Source of the DNA: Streptomyces sp. NBC_00083
Lineage (GTDB): Bacteria; Actinomycetota; Actinomycetes; Streptomycetales; Streptomycetaceae
Direction of reading: 5' to 3'
DNA: 64,000 bases
NCBI RefSeq assembly: GCF_026343295.1
Contig: NZ_JAPELY010000001.1
Span: 186,001-250,000 of the forward strand
Part shown: one piece after another, positions 22,616-31,241 of the stretch
How positions within the stretch are numbered: the first letter of the stretch is position 1
How the letters are laid out: each line of letters begins with the position of its first letter
The notes under the pieces: generated by a model
Told to the model about the DNA's origin: nothing
The model's input: the letters and a program-made list of their open reading frames with translations, nothing else
Databases searched by the model: none
Made by a program: the position numbers and the translations under genes

Positions 22616-23734
22616 TTGGAATTCGGACTCTTTGTGCAGGGATACGTGCCGGCAGCACGGTCCGCGGTCGACCCCATGGCGGAGCACAAGGCGCTGATGG
22701 AGGAGACGAAGTACGTCATCCAGGCCGACAAGTCCGGCTTCAAGTACGCCTGGGCCTCCGAGCACCACTTCCTGGAGGAGTACTCGCACCTCTCGGCCAA
22801 CGAGGTCTTCCTCGGCTACCTCGCCCACGCCACCGAGCGCATCCACCTCGGCTCGGGCATCTTCAACCCGCTCGCCCAGGTCAACCACCCGGTCAAGGTC
22901 GCCGAGAAGGTGGCCATGCTCGACCACCTCTCCGAAGGGCGCTTCGAGTTCGGCAGCGGGCGCGGCGCGGGCTCCCACGAGATCCTCGGGTTCATACCCG
23001 GCGTCACCGACATGAACTACACCAAGGAGATCTGGGAAGAGACCATCGCGGAGTTCCCCAAGATGTGGCTCCAGGAGGAGTACCCGGGGTTCCAGGGCAA
23101 GCACTGGCAGCTTCCGCCGCGCAAGATCTTCCCCAAGCCGTACGGGAAGTCGCACCCGGCCATGTGGTACGCGGCCGGGTCGCCCTCCTCGTACGCGATG
23201 GCGGCGCGCAAGGGGCTCGGGGTCCTCGGGTTCTCCGTGCAGAAGGTCTCCGACATGGAGTGGGTCCTGGAGCAGTACAAGACGGCGATCCGGGACGCCG
23301 AGCCGATCGGTGACTTCGTCAACGACAACGTGATGGTGACGTCGACGGCGATCTGTGCGCCGACGCACGACGAGGCGGTGCGGATCGCCGTCGAGGGCGG
23401 ACTCAACCGGCTCCAGTCGCTGGTGTTCCGCTACCACGACACGTTCCCCCGGCCCGAGGGGATTCCGGAGTGGCCGGAGCTGCTGCCGGAGTACAACGCG
23501 GAGATCATCGAGCTGCTCATCGCGGAGGAGCTGATGATCTGCGGGGATCCGGACGAGGTGACGGCGCAGTGCAAGCGGTGGGAGCAGGCGGGGGCGGATC
23601 AGTTGTCCTTCGGACTGCCGATCGGGATTTCGTACGAGGACACGCTCCAGACGATTCGGCTCATCGGGGAGCATGTGATTCCGCGCATCGACACGGACCC
23701 GGTCCACCGCACGTCCCGCTTCCGCGCGGCCTGA
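22616..23734 (+). CDS. LLM-class flavin-dependent monooxygenase-type oxidoreductase
   Basis: This 372-residue luciferase-like protein uses an unusual TTG start at 22616, supported by GAAGGAG 7 nt upstream; no ATG fits better. Motifs are AWASEHHFLEEYSHLSANEV, KVAMLDHLSEGRFEFGSGRG and PAMWYAAGSPSSYAMAARKG. The EHHF motif and length place it in the bacterial luciferase/alkanal-monooxygenase-like group, which uses FMNH2 or F420H2. It has its own promoter with operators E and F, so it belongs to the same putative regulon as the upstream LLM/SDR pair. Confidence 0.9.
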   Translation: MEFGLFVQGYVPAARSAVDPMAEHKALMEETKYVIQADKSGFKYAWASEHHFLEEYSHLSANEVFLGYLAHATERIHLGSGIFNPLAQVNHPVKVAEKVAMLDHLSEGRFEFGSGRGAGSHEILGFIPGVTDMNYTKEIWEETIAEFPKMWLQEEYPGFQGKHWQLPPRKIFPKPYGKSHPAMWYAAGSPSSYAMAARKGLGVLGFSVQKVSDMEWVLEQYKTAIRDAEPIGDFVNDNVMVTSTAICAPTHDEAVRIAVEGGLNRLQSLVFRYHDTFPRPEGIPEWPELLPEYNAEIIELLIAEELMICGDPDEVTAQCKRWEQAGADQLSFGLPIGISYEDTLQTIRLIGEHVIPRIDTDPVHRTSRFRAA

Positions 23735-23744
23735 CCCCCACGTG

Positions 23745-24124
23745 CGCGGCTCCGCCGCGGCGGGCGCGGGTCGCGGGCGTCGACGCCGGGTGCCCTACGG
23801 GGGCGCGGGGCTGTGCCGTTTGCGCGGCTCCGCCGCGGTGGGCGCGGGTCGCGGGCGTCGACGCCGGGTGCCCTACTAGGGGCGCGGGGAACTGCGCGGG
23901 TGCCCCAGCACGGTCCGTAGACGAAAGCGGGGTTGCTGGGGCTCCGCCCCAGGCCCCGGGATGCCCCACCCCGCCCCTTCCCGAAACCCTCCGGGGGTTG
24001 TGGACGGCTGAGGTTCAGGAGCCTGGGGCTCTGCCCCAGACCCCGTTCGCGCCTGAAGGGCGCTCGTCCTCAAACGCCGGACGGGCTGAAGCGCGCTCGT
24101 CCTCAAACGCCGGACGGGCTGAAA
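23745..24124 (+). repeat. Streptomyces-type intergenic repeat block 2 (inverted partner of block 5)
   Basis: This fills most of the 560-bp gap before the gene at 24295; the remaining ~170 bp is G+C-rich with no feature I can name. Units are CGCGGCTCCGCCGCGGTGGG (twice), GGGCGCGGGGAACTGCGCGG, the hairpin CTGGGGCTCCGCCCCAG, and GCTCGTCCTCAAACGCCGGA (twice in tandem). Bases 23785-24089 match the reverse complement of 33927-34234 almost perfectly. Confidence 0.8.
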
Positions 24125-24294
24125 GGGCGCGCGCGGAGGTGGGTGGGCAAACCCCCCAGGCGCGGGCCGGCGTCTTCCCGGATCGCCGGCCCGTCACCCG
24201 CCCCGGCCGGAGGCCCCCGCGGCACCCCCGGCCGGGGCGGGACCAGCACATTTGCGCCGGGCACCACGCAACGCCCGTACAAGAAAGGGACCCC

Positions 24295-26034
24295 ATGCTC
24301 GACCATCTGATCAAGGGCGCCACCCTCGTGGACGGCACCGGCGCCCCCGCGCGACGCGCCGACGTCGGGATCCGGGACGGGCGGATCGCCGTCGTCGCCG
24401 GGCCGGGCGGGGTGACGGAGGCCGCCGCCACCAGCGAGGACGCCACCGGTCTCGTGCTCGCGCCCGGGTTCGTCGACCCGCACACCCACTACGACGCCCA
24501 GCTCTTCTGGGACCCGTACGCCACGCCGTCCATGAACCACGGCGTCACCACCGTCGCCGGCGGCAACTGCGGATTCACCCTCGCCCCGCTCCACCCCGAC
24601 CGCCCCGAGGACGCCGACTACACCCGGCGCATGATGTCCAAGGTGGAGGGGATGTCCCTCAAGGCCCTTGAGGAGGGCGTCAGTTGGGGGTGGAGCAGCT
24701 TCAGGGAGTACCTCGACGCGCTCGACGGGCGCATCGCCGTCAACGCCGGGTTCATGGTCGGCCACTGCGCCCTGCGGCGGCATGTGATGGGCCCCGACGC
24801 GGTCGGCGGGCAGCCCACCCCCGCGCAGCTGGACACCATGGTCGCGCTGCTGCGCGACGCGATGGACGCCGGCGCGTGGGGGCTCTCCACCACCCAGTCC
24901 TCGACCCACTCCGACGGCGACGGCAAGCCCGTCGCCTCCCGGCACGCGCGCCCCGCCGAACTGCTCGCGCTGTGCGAGGCCGTCGGCCGGCACGAGGGCA
25001 CGCAGCTCGAAGCGATCGTCGCCGGGTGCCTCGACCAGTTCGCGGACGACGAGATCGACCTGCTCGTCGAGATGAGCGCCGCCGCGGGACGCCCGCTCAA
25101 CTGGAACGTCCTGACCATCGACGCCGCCGTACCCGAACGCGTACCGCGCCAGCTGATCCCCAGCGAGCGCGCACGCGAGGCCGGCGGCCGCATCGTCGCC
25201 CTCACCATGCCGATCCTCACGCCCATGAACATGTCGCTCGGCACGTTCTGCGCCCTCAACCTGATCCCCGGGTGGGGCGACATCCTCGGCCTGCCCGTCC
25301 CCGAGCGCATCGACCGGCTGCGCGACGCGGACGTACGCGCCGAGATGCTGCGCCGCGCCGACAGCAAGGAAGCCGGCATCTTCCGGCGCCTCGCCGACTT
25401 CGGCCGGTACGTCATCGGCGACACCTACAGCCCCGAGAACGAGGGCCTGTCGGGGCGGGTGGTCAAGGACATCGCAGCCGAGCGCGGACTCGACCCGTTC
25501 CACTGCCTCGTCGAGATCTGCGCCAACGACCGCCTGCGTACGGTCCTTTGGCCCATGCCGACCGACAACGACCCCGCCACCTGGGAGCTGCGCCGCGAGA
25601 CCTGGGAGCACGAGGACGTGCTGCTCGGCGGGTCCGACGCCGGGGCGCACCTCGACCGGATGTGCGGGGCCCCGTACACCACCCGCTTCCTCGGGGACTG
25701 TCTGCGCGGGCGCCGGCTCGTCCCGCTGGAGCGGGCCGTGAAGATGCTCACCGACGATCCCGCCCGGCTGTTCGGACTGCGCGAGCGGGGGCGGATCGAG
25801 GAGGGGTTCCATGCCGACCTCGTCCTGTTCGACCCGGAGCGCATCGAGGCCGGGCCCGCCACTCTCGTGCACGACCTGCCGGGCGACAGCCCCCGGCTCG
25901 ACTCCAAGGCGATCGGCATCGTCTCGGTCCGGGTCAACGGCATCGAGACGCTCCGCGACGACCGGGTGACGGGCGCCGTGCCCGGCACGGTGCTCCGTTC
26001 GGGGCGCGACACCAGGACGGTGAGCACCAAGTGA
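24295..26034 (+). CDS. N-acyl-D-amino-acid deacylase family amidohydrolase
   Basis: This 579-residue protein starts at ATG 24295, behind AAAGGGA. It has an amidohydrolase barrel: metal motif VDPHTHYDAQLFWDP, GGNCGFTLAPL, and the C-terminal GGSDAGAHLDRMCG with the catalytic Asp. This matches D-aminoacylase-like proteins, a family with wide substrate range that also includes enzymes acting on amides other than amino acids. The stop overlaps the GTG start of an aldehyde dehydrogenase gene (GTGA), so both act in one operon. No operator of the CTGACG type precedes it. Confidence 0.9.
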   Translation: MLDHLIKGATLVDGTGAPARRADVGIRDGRIAVVAGPGGVTEAAATSEDATGLVLAPGFVDPHTHYDAQLFWDPYATPSMNHGVTTVAGGNCGFTLAPLHPDRPEDADYTRRMMSKVEGMSLKALEEGVSWGWSSFREYLDALDGRIAVNAGFMVGHCALRRHVMGPDAVGGQPTPAQLDTMVALLRDAMDAGAWGLSTTQSSTHSDGDGKPVASRHARPAELLALCEAVGRHEGTQLEAIVAGCLDQFADDEIDLLVEMSAAAGRPLNWNVLTIDAAVPERVPRQLIPSERAREAGGRIVALTMPILTPMNMSLGTFCALNLIPGWGDILGLPVPERIDRLRDADVRAEMLRRADSKEAGIFRRLADFGRYVIGDTYSPENEGLSGRVVKDIAAERGLDPFHCLVEICANDRLRTVLWPMPTDNDPATWELRRETWEHEDVLLGGSDAGAHLDRMCGAPYTTRFLGDCLRGRRLVPLERAVKMLTDDPARLFGLRERGRIEEGFHADLVLFDPERIEAGPATLVHDLPGDSPRLDSKAIGIVSVRVNGIETLRDDRVTGAVPGTVLRSGRDTRTVSTK

Positions 26035-27503
26035 GCGCTGAAGTAGGGGAGTTGGGGCATTCGTTGTTCATCGGCGGGGAGTGGGTGGAGCCCGACGGCG
26101 GGCACTATCCCGTGCTCGACCCCGCCACCGAGGACGTGGTCGGGCTGGCGCCCGAGGCCAGTCGCGACCAGGTGTACCGGGCGGCGGCCGCGGCGCGGGA
26201 GGCCTTCGGCGCCTGGTCGCGTACGCGGCCCGAGGAACGCGCCGCGATCCTGGACCGGGCCGCCGATCTCATGCAGCGCGACTTCGCGTCCAACGCCGAG
26301 CTGGCCCGCGCCGAGACCGGCGCCACCACCGCCACCGCGCGCGGCATGCAGGTCGGGGTGGGCGTCTCGCGGTTCCGGCGGTACGCGAAGGGCGCCCTCG
26401 AACCGGTGGAGCAGGCGCTCGTGCCGCAGGTGAACGAGGCCGGGCCGATGGGGCGCGCGGGGGTGTTCGGCGCGCTCGCGGTGCGGCAGCCGGTCGGGGT
26501 CGTCACCTGCGTCACCTCGTACAACAACCCGTGGGCCAACCCGGCGGGCAAGGTGGCGCCGGCGCTCGCGATGGGCAACACGGTCGTGGTGAAGCCCGCG
26601 CCACAGGACCCGCTGTCGGTGTTCCGGATGGCGCGGGCACTGGAGGAGGCGGGGGTGCCGCGCGGGGTGGTGAACGTGGTCACCGGGTCCGCGCCCGCGG
26701 TCGGCGAGGCGGCCGTGGACTCGCCCGACGTCGACATGGTCTCCTTCACCGGCTCGACCGCCGTGGGGCAGCGGATCGCCGAGGTGTGCGGGCGCCACAT
26801 GAAGCGGCAGCTGATGGAGCTGGGCGGCAAGGGCGCCGCGGTCGTCTTCGACGACGCCGACCTCGACGCGGCGGTCTCGGGCATCGGCACCACCTTCTCG
26901 TTCTACAGCGGGCAGATCTGCACCGCGCCCACCCGCGTCCTGGTGCAGCGCGGCGTCCACGACCGGCTGGTCGAGAAGCTCGCGGCGTACGCGGGGTTCC
27001 TGAAGGTGGGCGATCCGGCGGCCCGGGACACCGTGGTCGGGCCGGTGATCTCGGCCGCGCACCGGGACCGGGTGGAGTCCTATGTGGAGCTGGGCCGCAA
27101 GGAGGGGGCGACGGTCGTGGCGGGCGGGGAGCGCCCACCACTGGACCGCGGTTTCTATGTGGCCCCGACCCTCCTCGCGGAGTGCACCAACGCCATGCGG
27201 GTGGCCCGCGAGGAGATCTTCGGCCCGGTCGTGGTGGTCATCCCCTTCGACGACGAGGAGGAGGGCGTCGCGCTGGCCAACGACAGCGACTACGGCCTGC
27301 TCGACTACGTGTGGTCCGGTGACGTGGCCCGCGCCTTCCGCGTCGCGCGCCGGCTGCGGGCCGGCGGGGTCGGTGTGAACACGATCGGCCGCAACATGGA
27401 GGCGCCGTTCGGCGGCTTCAAGAAGAGCGGGGTGGGTCGGGACGTCGGCTCGTACGCACTGCACGCGTACAGCGAGCTCCAGTCGATCGTCTGGCCCGGC
27501 TAG
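26031..27503 (+). CDS. NAD(P)-dependent aldehyde dehydrogenase
   Basis: This 490-residue protein starts at GTG 26031, overlapping the preceding stop. The general-base Glu lies in LMELGGKGA. The nucleophilic Cys lies in YSGQICTAPTRVL. The Rossmann motif FTGSTAVGQR and the EEIFGPVVVVIPF segment complete the family pattern. It oxidises an aldehyde to an acid, possibly the product released by the linked amidohydrolase or by the LLM monooxygenase upstream. The length is normal for the ALDH superfamily. Confidence 0.95.
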   Translation: MSAEVGELGHSLFIGGEWVEPDGGHYPVLDPATEDVVGLAPEASRDQVYRAAAAAREAFGAWSRTRPEERAAILDRAADLMQRDFASNAELARAETGATTATARGMQVGVGVSRFRRYAKGALEPVEQALVPQVNEAGPMGRAGVFGALAVRQPVGVVTCVTSYNNPWANPAGKVAPALAMGNTVVVKPAPQDPLSVFRMARALEEAGVPRGVVNVVTGSAPAVGEAAVDSPDVDMVSFTGSTAVGQRIAEVCGRHMKRQLMELGGKGAAVVFDDADLDAAVSGIGTTFSFYSGQICTAPTRVLVQRGVHDRLVEKLAAYAGFLKVGDPAARDTVVGPVISAAHRDRVESYVELGRKEGATVVAGGERPPLDRGFYVAPTLLAECTNAMRVAREEIFGPVVVVIPFDDEEEGVALANDSDYGLLDYVWSGDVARAFRVARRLRAGGVGVNTIGRNMEAPFGGFKKSGVGRDVGSYALHAYSELQSIVWPG

Positions 27504-27526
27504 CCGCCCGGCTCTTCCTCCTGGGG

Positions 27527-27850
27527 CTACTTGGGCTGGAGCTCGGCCATCTTGTTCCAGCCCTGGCCGGGTACCTCGACGTTGATGATGTCCGGGGTGG
27601 CGGCGATGTATCCGGCCATCGTCTCCATCCCGGCGCGGAAGTGGTCGGAGTCGACGTGGGCCGCGCCGGCGGCGGAGTCGGCGAAGGCTTCGAGCAGCGT
27701 GTACTGGGTGGGGTCGTCCACGCTGCGCGACCAGTCGTAGAACAGGTTGCCCGGCTCGGCGCGGGTGGCGGTCGTGAAGTCGTCGACGACGGTGAGCCAG
27801 TTGTCGGCGTGCTCGGGGCGGACGGTGAACCTGACGGCGATGAAGATCAT
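27527..27850 (-). CDS. Antibiotic-biosynthesis-monooxygenase (ABM) family protein
   Basis: This ~107-residue protein starts MIFIAVRFTVRPEHADNWLT; a GTG nine bases earlier is an equally possible start. The ferredoxin-like ABM fold shows in EPGNLFYDWSRSVDDPTQYT and FADSAAGAAHVDSDHF. Such dimers act as cofactor-free monooxygenases or simply as small stress-related proteins. The gene is convergent with the aldehyde dehydrogenase, whose stop is 23 bp away. Confidence 0.88.
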   Translation of the reverse strand: MIFIAVRFTVRPEHADNWLTVVDDFTTATRAEPGNLFYDWSRSVDDPTQYTLLEAFADSAAGAAHVDSDHFRAGMETMAGYIAATPDIINVEVPGQGWNKMAELQPK

Positions 27851-27905
27851 GCCCTTCACTGTGCCATTCCGGCCCGCCCCGAGCGAAACCGGCCATACCG
27901 GGCGG

Positions 27906-28030
27906 GAGGGTCACTGCGGCTCCGGGTGCCCTACTTCTTGGGGGCGCGGGGAAGTGCATGCCGCCCGGCATCGAGTAGTCAGGGGTGTGCGGGACGCGGG
28001 CACGGTCCGCACCCGAAGGCGGGGTTGGCG
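27906..28030 (+). repeat. Degenerate copy of the intergenic repeat
   Basis: The phrases CTCCGGGTGCCCTACTTCTT, GGGGGCGCGGGGAAGTGC and GCGGGCACGGTCCGCACCCG match the repeat units of the larger blocks but are broken by unrelated bases. It lies in the gap between two minus-strand genes (27850 and 28035). Confidence 0.6.
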
Positions 28031-28034
28031 GGGT

Positions 28035-29654
28035 TCACGGAGCCGGGGTCAGGAAGATCGGGTTGGTGAGGGCCGCCATGGGGCCGGGGAACGTCGGCGT
28101 CGTGGGCGCGTGGCGGACCTCCGCCCGGATGTAGGCCGCCCTGGCCGCCGTGGTCTGCCACGAGGCCGTGCCGGTGCCCGAGGCAGGGAGCGCGACGGAG
28201 TACACCGTGCCCTGGTCCGTGACGAAGGCCACCGTGCAGCCGGGCGCGCCGGTCACCTCCAGACGGGCGGTGACCAGCTCGTCGGGCGCGGCCCGCAACC
28301 GCTCGCCGATGCCCGCGTGCGCGCCCCGGGCGCCCGAGACGCCGAAGCTCAGCGAGAGCGCCGCCGACTCCGCCACGTAGGAGCGCCCCGCTTTGAGGCC
28401 CGCCTGGATCGCCCGCGTGGACAGGTCGTCGGCCAGGACCACCGTCTGGGGGCCGCCGACCCGGTCCGGGTCGCGGTGGGCGTCACTGTTGCCCATCGCC
28501 GGCAGCCATGGCCTGCCCGAACGGGCGGACACGACAAGGGAGTTGTCCCATTCGAGGAGGGTGACCTCGTCGTCCGGGGTGTAGGGGCCGTTCCACACCT
28601 CCACCGCGTCCGCGTCGCCGAAGCCGAACTTCCAGCCGCAGCCCACGCAGGTCGCGTGCGGGTGGGCCGGGACCACGAGGCCGCCCGCCGCGCGGACCTC
28701 GCGCGCGAAGTGGCCGAAACGGTTGTCCCGGGCCCGGTAGCGCCAGTCGACGAACCGGCCGGGCTCGGTGCCGAGGGCGACCACATGGCCGTTGCGGGTG
28801 GTGATCTCCTCGCCGGTCATGATCAGCAGATCGTCGCCCCACAGGCCCTGCCAGGCCCGGTGGCCCGACGTCGTGTTGTGCTCCGAGGTGTTGATGAAGT
28901 CGAGCCCCGCCGCGCGGGCGAGCGCCGCGATCTCGGCCGGGGTGCGGCCGCCGTCGGAGTGCACCGAGTGCAGGTGGCAGTCGCCCCGGTACCAGGCCCG
29001 GCCCCGCCCCTTCGCGCGCGGCGGCGGATAGACCGGCGCGGGCGTCGTGCCCGCCGCGCCGTACTTCAGGGTGACCGTCACCGTGTACGGCAGGCCCTGC
29101 GGTGCGACCGTGTACGGGCCGAGCGCGATGTGCCAGGTCCCGGCGCGCACGGGCCCGCGCAGATAGCCCGGGGTCGCGTCGTCGGCGCGCAGGAAGAACT
29201 CCGTGCGCGCCCCGCCCGACCAGCCTCTGAACCCGGCGCCGCCGAGCGCCGTGCCGCGCTCGTCGAAGATGCCGATGTCGAGCGCGTTGTTCTGCGTTCC
29301 GGCCGGCACGCTCGCCTTCTCGTACGCGTACGAGACCGCCAACTCCCTTACGCCGTGCGGAACTTCGACGGGCAGGTAGACGAAGTCGGGGGCGCCGGGC
29401 GGCAGCGTGCCGCGCACCACCCTGGTCTCGTCGGGGCGGCCGCCGCCGGCCGTGCCGCCCGGTGCCGCGTTCGCGAAGCTCACGGTTCCCAACGTAAGCG
29501 CGGTGGCCGCGCCCGTCGCGATGAGGCTCCGCCGGGCGATGGCGCCGGATGCGGTCGGGCCCTGCGGGGCTTGGGGGGCATGCGGGCCGTGCGGGGCGTG
29601 GGGGGCATGCGGGCCGTGCTGCTCGTGGTGCTCGTGCTGTCCGTTCTCGGTCAT
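28035..29654 (-). CDS. Tat-exported CehA/McbA-type PHP metallohydrolase
   Basis: This 539-residue protein starts MTENGQHEHHEQHGPHAPHA. The first ~33 residues are a His/Pro/Gly repeat with about ten His, upstream of a twin-arginine signal ARRSLIATGAATALTLG. A beta-sandwich region (residues ~70-195) precedes the PHP domain: metal motif RGDCHLHSVHSDGG, then NTSEHNTTSGH, GLVVPAHPHATCVGCGWKFG and MGNSDAHRDPDR. This is the CehA/McbA family, named for carbaryl hydrolases. The metal-rich N-terminus ahead of the Tat signal is unusual. Confidence 0.9.
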   Translation of the reverse strand: MTENGQHEHHEQHGPHAPHAPHGPHAPQAPQGPTASGAIARRSLIATGAATALTLGTVSFANAAPGGTAGGGRPDETRVVRGTLPPGAPDFVYLPVEVPHGVRELAVSYAYEKASVPAGTQNNALDIGIFDERGTALGGAGFRGWSGGARTEFFLRADDATPGYLRGPVRAGTWHIALGPYTVAPQGLPYTVTVTLKYGAAGTTPAPVYPPPRAKGRGRAWYRGDCHLHSVHSDGGRTPAEIAALARAAGLDFINTSEHNTTSGHRAWQGLWGDDLLIMTGEEITTRNGHVVALGTEPGRFVDWRYRARDNRFGHFAREVRAAGGLVVPAHPHATCVGCGWKFGFGDADAVEVWNGPYTPDDEVTLLEWDNSLVVSARSGRPWLPAMGNSDAHRDPDRVGGPQTVVLADDLSTRAIQAGLKAGRSYVAESAALSLSFGVSGARGAHAGIGERLRAAPDELVTARLEVTGAPGCTVAFVTDQGTVYSVALPASGTGTASWQTTAARAAYIRAEVRHAPTTPTFPGPMAALTNPIFLTPAP

Positions 29655-29836
29655 GAGCTGGGCTCCCGCTGAGTCGAGAGGGGCGGGAGGGCGCTGCTGC
29701 TCCCTCCCGGACGCGCCTGCTCACTGTCGTACCCACGTGTGAACGCGGGGAGTCGGGGAGTTGAGCGTCTCTTGCGGTTGCGCGGCGCCGAGGATAGGAA
29801 GTGACCCGGACTCCAGACCGACCGGAAGGTATGCCG

Positions 29837-30667
29837 ATGCGCATCGCCGCCACCATCTTCCTCACCGACCAGACGATCACCCCCGTACGCCTGGCGCGCG
29901 AGCTGGAGGAGCGCGGGTTCTCCGGGCTCTACCTGCCCGAGCACACCCACATCCCGGTCGAGCGGGCCACCCCGTACCCGGCGGGCGGCGAGCTGCCGCC
30001 GGAGTACGGGCGCACCCTCGACCCGTTCGTGGCGCTCGGCCAGGCCGCGGCGGTCACCGAGCGGCTCCACCTCGGCACCGGGATCACGCTGGTGGCCCAG
30101 CACGACCCGATCGCCCTCGCGAAGCAGATCGCGACCCTGGACCACCTCTCCGGCGGGCGCTTCACGCTGGGGCTCGGCTTCGGCTGGAACAAGGAGGAAG
30201 CGGCGGATCACGGTGTCGCGTGGGCGGAGCGGCGCGAGCTGGTGCGGGAGCGGATGGGGCTCATGCGGGCGCTCTGGGCGGCCGAACCCACCGCCTACGA
30301 CGGGAAGTCCGGGTCGGTACGGGCCTCGTACGTCTACCCCAAGCCGGTACGGGGCGGGGCGCCGCGGATCCTGGTCGGCGGGGCGGCGGGGCCGAAGCTG
30401 TTCGCGCACATCGCGGAGTACGCGGACGGGTGGATGCCGATCGGGGGGCGCGGGCTGGCGGAGTCCCTGCCGGTGCTGCGGAGGGTGTGGGAGGAGGCGG
30501 GGCGGGCGCCGGGTGACCTCCAGGTGGTGCCGTACGCGGTGTTGCCGGGGGCGGGGAAGCTGGGGCGGTATGCGGAGTTGGGGGTCGAGGAGGTTGTCGT
30601 GCAGTTGCCTTCGGCGGGGGAGGGCGGGGTGGGGGCGGTCCTGGACGAATACACCCAGTTCCTCTAG
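29837..30667 (+). CDS. F420-dependent LLM-class oxidoreductase
   Basis: This 276-residue protein starts at ATG 29837, with GGAAGGT 6 nt upstream; ATG 29831 would be too close to that site. Motifs LYLPEHTHIPVERATPYPAG, LDHLSGGRFTLGLGFGWNKE and PRILVGGAAGPKLFAHIAE match TIGR03619-type F420 enzymes. It is a paralogue of the gene at 20744. It has no CTGACG operator and lies upstream of fbiC, separated by a repeat block. Confidence 0.9.
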   Translation: MRIAATIFLTDQTITPVRLARELEERGFSGLYLPEHTHIPVERATPYPAGGELPPEYGRTLDPFVALGQAAAVTERLHLGTGITLVAQHDPIALAKQIATLDHLSGGRFTLGLGFGWNKEEAADHGVAWAERRELVRERMGLMRALWAAEPTAYDGKSGSVRASYVYPKPVRGGAPRILVGGAAGPKLFAHIAEYADGWMPIGGRGLAESLPVLRRVWEEAGRAPGDLQVVPYAVLPGAGKLGRYAELGVEEVVVQLPSAGEGGVGAVLDEYTQFL

Positions 30668-31130
30668 CACCCCCTGGGCCTCCGCCCCAGCCCCGGTTCG
30701 CGCCTTCTGGGGCGCGGGGTTGTGCCTTTTGCGCGGCTCCGCCGCGGTGGGTGGGGGTGCGGGCTGCGACTCCGGGTGCCCTACTAGGGGCGCGGGGAAC
30801 TGCGCGAGACGCGGGCACGGTCCGCAGACGAAAGCCGGGGTTGCTGGGGCTCCGCCCCAGACCCGGGGAGGCCCCACCCCACCCCTTCCCGAAACCCTCC
30901 GGGGGCTATGAAGCGGCTGAGGTACAGACCCCTGGGGCTCCGCCCCAGACCCCGTTCGCGCCCGAAAGGCGCTCGTCCTCAAACGCCGGACGGGCTGAAG
31001 ATGCCGATGCCAGGCACCCTGCCAAGGGCCAACCCCGATAGGGGCGCGGGGAACTGCGCGAGAAGCGAGCAGGGTCCGCAGACGAAAGCGGGATCAGGGG
31101 CGCGGGGAACTGCGCGGGACGGGGTCGCAA
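30668..31130 (+). repeat. Streptomyces-type intergenic repeat block 3
   Basis: This fills most of the 574-bp gap before fbiC. It runs in the same orientation as block 2 and repeats its units: GGGGCGCGGGGAACTGCGCG at about 30786, 31040 and 31096; CGGTCCGCAGACGAAAGCC; CTGGGGCTCCGCCCCAGACC twice; and CTCGTCCTCAAACGCCGGAC. The remaining bases up to 31229 are short G-rich direct repeats (GGAGGCGGGGTC twice) without coding signal. Confidence 0.75.
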
Positions 31131-31241
31131 GGGAGGCGGGGTCGGAGGCCGCGGGACGGGTCGCATGGGGAGGCGGGGTCCGGTCGTGCGGGGTTGGGGC
31201 GTAGGGGCGGGCGCAGCTGGGGGCGCTCGTATGCTCGAAGG

